NCBI GenBank assembly: GCA_014529385.2
Contig: CM043952.1
Coordinates: forward strand, 61,954,119-62,018,118
DNA: 64,000 bases
Origin: Adiantum capillus-veneris
Lineage: Eukaryota > Streptophyta > Polypodiopsida > Polypodiales > Pteridaceae
Reading direction: 5' to 3'
Of the stretch, positions 55,389-64,000 are shown one piece after another (positions within the stretch are counted from its first letter, which is position 1; each line of letters opens with the position of its first letter). The notes beneath the pieces are model-generated. The model saw only the letters and a list, made by a program, of their open reading frames with translations, ran no database searches and was not told the origin of the DNA. The position numbers were made by a program, and so were the translations under genes.

Positions 55389-55555
55389 TGGTAATACTCG
55401 CGGAAATATAGCTGCACGCATTACCACGGAGTTTATCGCTAGACCATTACTGCAATTTTTCCACAGTCTTTTCTGCATACGGGAAATTTCATATTGCAAA
55501 TTTGTTTGTTTTTTTGCGGTAATGTGGGCGATAATACCGCGCATATGTTATAGTG
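55389..55555 (-). mobile_element. CACTA transposon B, terminal ~165 bp
   Basis: On the minus strand it begins CACTATAACATATGCGCGG and carries ccgc-type motifs (cattaccgcaaaaaaac, ccgtggtaatgcg, ccgcgagtattaccac). It ends where the LINE begins at 55388. It corresponds to the terminus missing from 28271..30130. Confidence 0.75.
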
Positions 55556-56814
55556 TAGGCTAGAGTAAAATTAGTTTAATTCATTTAAAAACACTTGAAA
55601 AGAACCAATAGAAGTTCAGCTCTCTAGGACAGTCTCTCAAGGGGTCCAATGAGCATTCAGCAACCCAATGGCTTGCCTGATTCCTATTGGCCACAGGAGA
55701 CTAAGGGGTATAATGAGAGATTAATTGAATTATTTAAATACCTAAAGCTCTCACAAAAGGGGAAAGGGAGACACATGTCACAAGGCTATCACTTATGTTT
55801 CTTAATTGTCATTGACTAAGCTTTGCAGGGGCCAATAGGATGCTAGCATGAGCAAATAGCAAGAGGGATCGACCAAGAGAGAGAGGGGGACTGATTTTTG
55901 CAAGGAATTATCACACACACGCTCACACAATCTCATGTATGAAGTAAAGAAGACTATCTCCTTCTCAAGCTTTAATGGAAAGCTCATCATCTACTCCAAG
56001 CTTGTGAGAAGGGAGGCCTACACCAACGACTCTTGTCTTTGTGATGAAAATCCAACCAAAAGCCAAGCTCCAATGCATGCTCATCTCCTCTATCATGCTA
56101 ATTACTAAGCTATGCTAAGCTATTAAGAGTGATTACGTGAGGAGACATACTTCTTTCTCGTAAGAATACTCCTTCCTCTCGATCTACTCTCATACCCCGC
56201 TAGCTCTCATCTTCGAAGGTCTTGGGTCTGAGACCGTGAGGGAATTGATGTTGTGTTTTTAAGTATAAGCTTGGTGCTTGAAGCTTCCATCTTCATTGCA
56301 CCAGCAAGGTATTGAAGGAACACAAAGTATTGTATTGTAAAATGTCTCCCTTGATGGGGAAATCTATAATACAAAGCCTTTTGGAGGGGGGACCGGCTCC
56401 ATGTAAATCTGGTCCTCAAATGTTGTCAAGAGCTTAATTTCTCTCTCTTTTTGAAGTATTGTTCATGCCTATCTAATTAGGTGTTATGATTTTGTTGCTC
56501 TCTCCATACAAGCACTCTTGCTATGCTCATTAGGAATCTATTCTAATGAAATGCTTACTATGTCTATGTTATTTTCCACTACACATAAGTTACTAGACCA
56601 TTAAATATTACAGATGGGCTCTACAATGGTGCTTTTGTCTTCAAATTTCTAGATTCCAAAGGAATCTCATACCTTGTTAGCAGCAGAGGGGATGGGAAGG
56701 ATTGTGCGATGCCTACAATTTTTAGTAAATGGTTCAAAGGTATGAAAGGTGAATGTTATAGTTGTGCGGCCAAAATAGAAGTGACAAAGGAAATGGAAAC
56801 CTTTGCCATTTTAG

Positions 56815-56862
<48 letters not shown>

Positions 56863-59735
56863 GGAATAAACAGAAGCTAAACTAAATCACAAAAAAGATG
56901 CCCATTACATAAACGTGAGAAAAAAAACCCACTTTCTTTGTTGTGCAACCATCCCTGCACCTAAACATTATTACTGAACATGAAACATCATTGCAATCAA
57001 AACTCGACAACTCAAACATAGGAGAGTTGATAATTGTAGTTTGCAACATGAAGGGATTCATCAGTGAGAATGCCCTTACTAGCATCTCTAGCACTTTTTC
57101 CAAGGACAACTTTAGAGTCGGCCTTGGCGCATCAGGTTGCAAGAAAAGTAGCTTGTGTTGTAGGAATGTTTTTGTTCTTTCCATGCACTAGGAGAAAACC
57201 ACCCAGACACAATCCTCACGCCTCTCAATGGACCACAAACCTCTATGTGTATTCCTTCTTGACTAGTTGTGGTGGACACAAAATCCCTTAGATTAATTGA
57301 GGATATGCCTTGTAACCATTGATCTACAGAAGCTCATTAAAAAAATCCAAAAGGAGACATAAGGTTCTTCAGTCAAACAAAACTCTCATAGACAAGATCT
57401 GCACAAAACAATCTAGCACAGAAAGAGCCCCCATATATCCTCTACAAGTTATCTATCAGGTTGACTTCTCTTACATTCAGGATCTACCCTTTGCAGTGAG
57501 TTTGTTGATAATGGGATACCCTTCATGCTTGTCTCTTTGGTGCTCTGAGAACCTCCCTTCTCCTACTGGAAGTCTCAACTTCCTCCTACAACACTCTTCA
57601 ATCATCACTTGAACAAGCTTGAACCTCTTAAATATGGCATCCCACATGCCTTCTAACCCCTTCAGCTATGCTTCAGAGCTAGTGTCTGCTTCCCAGCCCG
57701 TACACACCCTTTGCGGCTTCACGACTCCCTCTCTGTCGATTCCCTCCTTTTGAATGGCATGCCCTCCTTATAAATTGCTGTCCTCTGAAGCATAGCTTTG
57801 ATCTCTAATAGAAGCCCTCGACCTTCTCTCTTGCATCTTAACGAGCTCCTTTTTCATAGTGCCTCCCCTTTCCCACTTCCCATGACGAGCCCCCCCTTCA
57901 CTTAATTTCCCTTTGGGTTAGTGGTTGCGCCCCCGTTGCGCCAGTACAACCCTAACCTCAGCCCCTTGGCGATGCCTTCTCCACTCGTTGTCCGCTGCCT
58001 TCAGCTCCCCATCTGGAGCTATACTTCAACCTCCTCTATAGGAGGCTTGTTCCCCCCTTGCCCCTGTGCTATTTGAGATCCACCCTTGATGCACACCTCT
58101 AACGCTGCCCACTTCCAATCGAAAGGCGACGAGCCCGCTGTTTCCGGGTTCCCATCATGATCATGCTCAGCTTCACCTGCACCCTTCACGTAGTGAGCTT
58201 CCAGAGCTTCTCAGTACGCCATCTCAGCTCAGATACCTCAGCCAGACTGTGCGAGCTCTCCTTCTTCTTATTTTCTAATATGAGCGGCCCTCCTCTGTAG
58301 CGCGGTTCCATTTTCTCCCTTTTTTCTTGAAGCTGGCAGCCTCCAGCCTCTTTGCTTGCTATCCATGGCCGCCTGTCCTCCGACAATGCTCCTCAATCCC
58401 TCAATCTCTCTTAGATTTCGTTTCTCCCCATGGCTAGTTATCATGAGCTCATCTCTCCTTCTCTCAGCTTCTCTCCTCATGTTGTCTCACCTCCTGGCTA
58501 GTTATCATGAGATCATCTCTCCTTCTCTCAGCTTCTCTGAATATGTTCGTATTCCCCCACCTGCTTTTCGGATCGAGAGATGTCCCTAATTCTGACACAA
58601 TACTACGCAGAGACCTTCCTTTGGACGCACGAAGCCCTGCCGCAGCAACGTCTTGATGGGACTTGCCTATAGCGGCGCCACTTTAGTGTTCCTGATCCTC
58701 AGCTGCCCTTCTTGGCAGGTCTTTACTTCGCCCTCTCTCTTCCCCTCAATGGAGCACCCCGTCTGCCCTGCACAAGTTTCCAAGCATGGGCTCCCTTTGC
58801 CTCTTGCTTGCCATGAGCCTCTGCTGCATGTCCACCTTCTCTCTCCGAGCTCCTCTCGTGTTGCCCTGCATGCAGCCCAATAATTGTCCCTGCCTTCTGG
58901 TCCTCAGGTCTACTCCCTAACCTCAGCCTGTGAGCTCGCCCTCCCCTCCCCTTGTTAGTTAGCTTCAAGCTATTCCCCTCCTGCTTCAACTCTATATACT
59001 ATAAGCCAGACGGTGGCCATTGCCGCAAGACGCAGTGGTAGGGAAGGCTGACATCCTGCTGGAGAAGCGCAAGCTTTCATAGGGGATGCTAGCTAGGATG
59101 CTGAGGGCAAGATACTCTGCCAAGCCTCGCAGTAGCAACTGCGCGCTCTTGCGCGTCGATCTTCCACGTGTATATCGTTTCCGAAGCACCTCGAATTGTT
59201 TGTTGTGTGCAGTCGACTACACATTTATCACCTGGTGATTCCCTCTGGTTCTATCGATCTCTTAGCGCAAAAAAAAAGTGGGAGGGCCAAGAGCCCCCCA
59301 TCGTCCGCGCGCACGCACATGGCCCTCCCCTCATTTATTTTTTTTTTTCAAAAAGTAAGTGCTCTTATGTGACTCTACATATATCACCTGGAGATTCCCT
59401 TTGGTTGTCTCTTGACACATCATCCGTGTGCACGCTGACGATGGAGGGACTCTTGATCCTCCCTTTTTTTTTTTTTAATACAAAAAGTAAGTGCTCTTTT
59501 TTGGGATTTATGCTTTCCAATCGTCTGCATAAATTCCTCCCGCAATGCTTGTCTTCCTCCACCGATCTCTTTGCTTCATCACCATCGTGTTTCTCCCTCG
59601 ATCTCTCCACCCAATAAAAAGGAAGGGGCCACCTGCTGGCCACATCAACGCACATATGCAAACTACAAATATGGTGCTCAATTTGAGTTTGAGAGAGAGA
59701 GAGAGAGAGAGAGTATAGGCGATCTGCATGGGTAA
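55556..59735. other. No gene recognised
   Basis: Mixed sequence with (CT)n at 56817..56861. The frame at 56882..57184 (minus) and overlapping plus-strand frames have no family motif I can place. C/T-rich sequence at 57600..58600 gives long spurious frames. An 'atcatgagctcatctctcct/atcatgagatcatctctcct' duplication is visible at about 58439 and 58505. Confidence 0.4.
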
Positions 59736-59739
59736 AATT

Positions 59740-60180
59740 CCTCTAAAATGACACTTTTTAATCATGAAAATGGAAAAAAATGGCCAAATATCCTTTGAAA
59801 AAGAGAGGGTTGAAGCACTCCCATCATCTGGGCGCGCGCGAACTATAGGAGGGCTCCAGCCTCCCCTTTTTTAGACCATCAAAATGGACAAAAATGACAA
59901 AAAATGATCAAATATTTTTGGAAAAGAAGGAGTACAGGAGGCCCCCATCATCCACGCGATGATGGGAAGACTCTAGCCCTTAAAAAAAAAAAGACCATTT
60001 TTTGTCATTTTCGTCCATTTTCATAATTTAAAAAAAGGGAGACTACAGCCTTCCCATCATCTGTGTGCATGCCGCATGATGGGAAGGCTCCAACTCCTTT
60101 TTTTGTTCAAAAAGAATTGATCATTTTTTGACATTTTTGCCCATTTTCACCATTAAAACTAGTCATTTTTGCCCAACAAA
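59740..60180. repeat. Foldback-type inverted repeat block
   Basis: 'caaaatggacaaaaatgac' and 'aaaaaatgatcaaat' on the left reappear as reverse complements ('gtcattttcgtccattttc', 'attgatcattttttg') on the right. 'cccatcatc...gatgatggg' modules lie between. No coding content. Confidence 0.65.
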
Positions 60181-61430
60181 TTGCCAGCTCTCTCTCTCTC
60201 TCTCTCTCTCCCTTGAGGGCCATATTTGTGTGTGGCCTCTCATCGCCCATCTCTAAATGCAACTGGAAGACCTTGCATAATGTGTGACCACTAGACAACA
60301 CAGAAATGTGTGACCACTAGACCTGCGGCATAATGTGTGACCACTAGACAACATAGAAATGTGGTGTAGTTTAGAAAGCACAAAAAGTGCCCTCTCCAGG
60401 ATGTCATCTCTTGACACACATTTTTCCAAGATATGTCCAAGAAGCATGGGCTGCTTGCAATGGGTAGGATGTGGCACTACGTACAAAAGTACGATGTAAA
60501 ACCACGTATCTTGTGGCGAGAATGGAGTGATAAACACCTATTTCTTCCCTGGAGCTAAGTTGAAAAGGCTATGCCATCTTTCCAAATATCCAAGATCGTT
60601 AATCCAATGTACTAAATGAAGAACCTTGTATAGTATTGTGTTTTTGTGTTGTTGACGCAATAAAAAAAGGTGTGAGAAAGAAAAGCTCGGAGCTGCATGG
60701 GCGCACACACACAAACAAAGAGATATGTGATGTAGCAAAACATCCACAAGGCAAGAAAGGGACACAAAGGGAGGGAAATCAATCGCGAGAGAGGCGAATA
60801 GAAATGGAACACATGCTAGGGCTATATTTAGGTGAGGATTGTAGAGTGCTCCTTAAATGTTCCCTCTAGATGACTTAAAATGATAAATGCTATGCTTGTA
60901 GGAAATTTTTGCACTCATATAACCCTCAGTTTATTATGAGCAAAGATTTTATGGTATCGAAGAGATGAAAGATGACTTTCCAAGCTTACAATCCCTTGAT
61001 CCACTATTAATCGAGTTGTGTACCAGCGGTTAGGCTCTTGTTTGCTCTTTACCAATACAACTGGAGGTCTTTTGATGCCAATCCTACTAATTGTTAATGG
61101 ATCTTAGCCTCAATTCACATGTTTAGCGGCCTCAATTTTTGTTTAAGCATTTTTTAGCACTATCCTTAGCGCAAACCAATCTCCACCTGAGAACATTGCA
61201 AAAATATTGCGTCCATAGCTGCTTTGACAAAGCCCCTAGTTGTTCAAGTTAATTTGTCCATTTACAATGGGACAGCTCCATGACAGAGAGAAGTGATGTT
61301 TTAACTACTTAGTCTTGGTATTAGTTGCAAGTTCTAATCCCCCTCCTCCCCTGAGACTCCCCTTCATTATTGCAACCTAGCACTTATATAGCATACTGAA
61401 CATTGATTTAAGTAATGATTGTGAGAGTCG
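60181..61430. other. No gene recognised
   Basis: (CT)n at 60187..60212. 'gtgtgaccactagac' occurs three times between 60282 and 60352. Frames on either strand lack family features. Confidence 0.4.
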
Positions 61431-61437
61431 TCATAGC

Positions 61438-61723
61438 CATCTATTACCTATGCAGCGAGTCCAAGTTATACTACATTCCAATTTCATGTTTATGTAATTT
61501 GAACTTATTGATGAATATCATGGACCTTCACCAAAATAGATAAATTGATGAGATTGCGAAGAGGCAAAGATTGATATTGTGCATCTATTAACTATGCAGT
61601 GAGTCCAAGTTATACTACATTCCAATTTCATGTTTATGTAATTTGAACTTATTGATGAATATCATGGACCTTCACCAAAATAGATAAATTGATGAGATTG
61701 CGAAGAGGCAAAGATTGATATTG
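61438..61723. repeat. Tandem duplication, ~143 bp x 2
   Basis: Unit 61438..61580 is repeated at 61581..61723 with almost no differences (for example 'tgcagcgagtcc' against 'tgcagtgagtcc'), so the duplication is recent. Confidence 0.9.
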
Positions 61724-62101
61724 TGCATTCCGTCATGTGTTTATGAAGATAAATTATTGCATGGCTTATTTTGCTCTAAATTATCAATCCTTTAATTTTA
61801 TAGTATTATCAATCCTTCTTGATTTTTTCACGTTCTTGATCTCTAGTTGTGTCTATGCATTGCGCGAAGCATACTGCATTCAGCTATGAGAAGGAGATGG
61901 GGGAGGCAGTTGAGTTTGTTTTGTTTCTACCCAATCACAACTATGTTTTGGATGGCTCAATTCACCTAATTAAGATTGATGGAGTCCTTATAAGAGGCAA
62001 CGTAAAATGCTCCATGTGGTTCTTGAGGTGAGATGGATAGCTCTTGCATGTCTACTGCTTTGTTGTCCTTCTTGCATGGAGTTATCTAGAGTGTTCTGTG
62101 G
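61724..62101. other. No gene recognised
   Basis: A short frame (61849..62031) just upstream of the gypsy gag shows no motif. It may be the broken N-terminus of gag. Confidence 0.35.
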
Positions 62102-62698
62102 ATGATGTCTAAAATCATATTACACTTTGCTTCACTGAAGCTCTCTGCCTATGAATCCATTCACAAATATGAATACAAGTTTTGGGACCGACAACTCAAA
62201 GCCACTGTCTTCAAAAAGTTGGATTCTGGAGAGCAAAAGCAACAAGTTTGTGCTGGCTTAACTGAAGAAATGGCGGAGTATGTCAACTCCCAAAGGCCAC
62301 ACACCATATCCGCGGTTATACACCATACTATGGTGGCTTCTCGAATCAATTTCCAAACAAGGGCTAAAAGAAATTCTAAGCCCATGAAAAACAAGGGTCC
62401 CAATGAGCCTAAGGGCAAGGACAATGTCCAAAAGTCTCCTAAGGGCAATTCCAACAAAGCTAAGGAGAAGGGAGTTTACAAAGGCAAAAACAAACTCTCT
62501 CTTGAAGAGCTTGAGCGTTATCGCACAAGGATTACCATTGTTTCAAGTGCGGCGAGCAAGGGCGTGGGTACCGTGCTTGTCCCCAAAAGAACAACCGCCA
62601 TGAACCTCCTAGAGCTACCTTGGTTGAAATCCAAGAGGAGGAAACTCACCACAAGGATCTCCTCTATGCCATGCTTGGGAAAAGGTAAGAGAACATAA
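62102..62698 (+). pseudogene. Gypsy gag with damaged zinc knuckle
   Basis: The frame contains YEYKFWDRQLKA and FKKLDSGEQKQQVCAGLTEE, the gag helices ('F..L....q...f..GL...'). A Lys/Asn-rich basic linker (KPMKNKGPNEPKGKDNVQK) follows. After a frame change near 62540 the zinc knuckle reads CFKCGEQGRGYRAC. The expected His of CX2CX4HX4C is Arg, which should weaken zinc binding. The first ATG of this frame is probably not the original start, since the usual N-terminal gag region is short here. Confidence 0.8.
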
Positions 62699-62699
62699 T

Positions 62700-63593
62700 G
62701 TTTTTATTCTCTCTGACCCTGGTTCTACTCATAATATCATATCCACAGAGTTGGCCACCAAGCTAGGCATACAAGCTTACGAGATGGGAGATGTCCTACC
62801 CGCAGATGGTGCTTTCAAGGGGCAAGAAACTTCAGTCATTCCCTTAATCGGGAAATTGAGGCTCCATGTCCAAAGCTATGTGCACGAAGAGGACTTCTTT
62901 ATCTCTCCTCTCAAGCATGAGGATGTAATCCTAGGGGCACCATGGTTGGATCGCATGGTTGCCAATGTTAAATTCCATGAAAGGAAAATCTACTTTAGAT
63001 TCAGGGAAAAAGATATGTACATAGATGCTAAGCAAATGGGTAACACCATACCCATTGTACATACGCAAGCTTTTAATAAGTCAATAAATAGCTCTATTTC
63101 CGTGTACATGATTTTTGTTAAAGATTCTCAAAATGAACGTAATGTTTTAGCAAAAGAAAATATACACACTCACAAGGAATTAGAGTTATCCAATTTTCTC
63201 AAGGGGTTTCAAGATGTCTTTATTGATGGCATATTCCCTTGTGAGCTATCTCCTAAACGAGGCAATGATGACCATGCAACTGAGCTTCTTCAAGGAAGTT
63301 CACCGCCTAATAAGCCTCCTTATAGAGTTTCTCAAGCTCAACAAGAGGATATTATGCGGCAAGTGCATGAGTTAGTTGAGAAGGGCATAATTAGGCCTAG
63401 CTCATCTCCATTTTGCTTACGTGTGCTATTAGTGCAAAAGAAAGAGGGCACATATCGTATGTGTGTTGACTATAGAGCACTAAATAGGATCACTATCAAG
63501 AATAGGTTTCCCGTTCCATGGATAGAAGACCTATTTGATAAGCTACAAGGGTCCACCTACTTCAGTAGAATTAACCTAAAAAGTGGCTATCAT
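62700..63593 (+). pseudogene. Gypsy protease and first half of reverse transcriptase
   Basis: The protease begins near 62712 with LSDPGSTHNIIST, where the catalytic DSG has become DPG. VILGAPWLDRM is the second conserved protease block (ILGxxWL). RT starts after a linker with PPNKPPYRVSQAQQEDI, VHELVEKGIIRPSSSPF, VLLVQKKEGTYRMCVDYRAL and NRFPVPWIEDLFDKLQG. It ends FSRINLKSGYH and a TGA at 63594, where Gln is usual. The frame is open for about 295 codons. Confidence 0.9.
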
Positions 63594-63596
63594 TGA

Positions 63597-64000
63597 ATAA
63601 GGATAGTTGATCAAGACATTGTAAAGACCGCATTTTGCACTACGGTTGGTCTTTATGAATATATTGTCATGCCTTTTGGCTTGACCAATGCACCAGCCAC
63701 ATTCAACCGCTTGATGGAAAAGCTATTCAGGCCTCACCGAACCTTTACTAGAGTGTTCTTGGATGATATCATCATCTACTCTAATTCATTAGACGAACAC
63801 AAGCAACACCTCCAGGTAATATTTCAAGTTCTAAGAGAGAATAAACTTTATGTTAATCGAAAGAAAAGTGAATTTTACTTACAAGAGATTCAGTATTTAG
63901 GTCACATTATCTCTCAATATGGCATCCAAAATTAAATGGATCCATCAAAATTAGAGGTAATAAAAGGATGGCCTAAACCAAGGAATCTTCATGAACTAAG
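63597..64000 (+). pseudogene. Gypsy reverse transcriptase, active-site half, partial
   Basis: Continues in frame after the stop: VDQDIVKTAFCTTVGLYEYI, MPFGLTNAPATFNRLM, then RVFLDDIIIYSNSLDEHKQH with the intact catalytic Asp pair (FLDD). ENKLYVNRKKSEFY and YLGHIISQYGI follow. A TAA at 63933 interrupts just before the MDPSKLEVIKGWPKP block that leads to RNase H. The window ends there. Confidence 0.9.

Larger units (their letters stand above)
62102..64000 (+). mobile_element. Ty3-gypsy retrotransposon, gag-pro-RT, cut by the window end
   Basis: Gag, zinc knuckle, protease and RT follow in canonical order on the plus strand. RNase H, integrase and the LTRs are outside the window or missing. Breaks: frame change near 62540, frame change near 62700, and in-frame stops at 63594 and 63933. 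Confidence 0.9.

Noticed and set aside
58653-58989. Opposed open frames at 58653..58883 and 58723..58989
   Set aside because: They overlap on opposite strands in C/T-rich sequence and have no motifs.

Overview
The window reads as nuclear DNA from a land plant with a large, repeat-rich genome. The lineage call rests on a spliced GPI-anchored lipid-transfer-protein gene, plant-type Ty1-copia, Ty3-gypsy, CACTA, pogo and LINE relics, PPR fragments, a Penelope-like element and many long (AG)n/(CT)n and (GT)n runs. A homosporous fern such as Ceratopteris or Adiantum is a reasonable guess, but that is inference. I found no bacterial, organellar or viral backbone. Only one likely functional host gene was found (46982..48835). 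Nearly everything else is transposon, most of it broken and nested.

Layout. 1-1.8 kb: a ~20-bp tandem array between a coiled-coil-like ORF and a RING-like fragment. 1.8-7.0 kb: a Penelope-like retroelement (PLE) flanked by two ~750-bp direct repeats, each with a hammerhead ribozyme. 8.0-13.0 kb: a minus-strand transposase-like gene split by a 3.6-kb Ty1-copia element (TSD ccagg). 13.0-15.4 kb: a pogo-type transposase relic. 17 kb: two PPR scraps. 20.65-28.27 kb: CACTA element A with divergent ORF1 and TNP2. TNP2 is interrupted by a second Ty1-copia element (TSD ggaat) in an intron and by an L1-type LINE (14-bp TSD). 28.3-30.1 kb: part of a second CACTA (B). 30.5-31.6 kb: palindromic satellite. 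35.588-45.751 kb: a 10,164-bp DNA transposon ('element E') with 22-bp terminal inverted repeats and TSD TTAG. It carries a RING-like gene, an FCP1/HAD-like gene and a spliced DDE-type transposase, with three internal repeat arrays. 46.98-48.84 kb: the LTPG gene. 49.9-55.4 kb: the missing 3' parts of TNP2 and of the LINE, both inverted. 55.39-55.56 kb: the missing end of CACTA B. 55.6-62 kb: mostly unrecognised sequence. 62.1-64.0 kb: a Ty3-gypsy gag-pro-RT, cut by the window end.

The two strongest observations are structural. First, inverting about 28271..55388 rejoins three things at once: the LINE reading frame, CACTA A's TNP2 (the LINE TSD then flanks it on both sides) and the end of CACTA B. 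This implies a ~27-kb inversion that carried the LTPG gene and element E (or an assembly inversion). Second, element E sits in one copy of a locally duplicated sequence whose other copy (near 32.07 kb) is an uninterrupted empty site. That fixes E's ends and its 4-bp TSD to the base. E's gene set (RING-like, FCP1-like and a DFAENYS/SHGKG-type transposase) does not match any transposon superfamily I can name, and it is the best candidate for an undescribed system. All exon structures were placed by eye.
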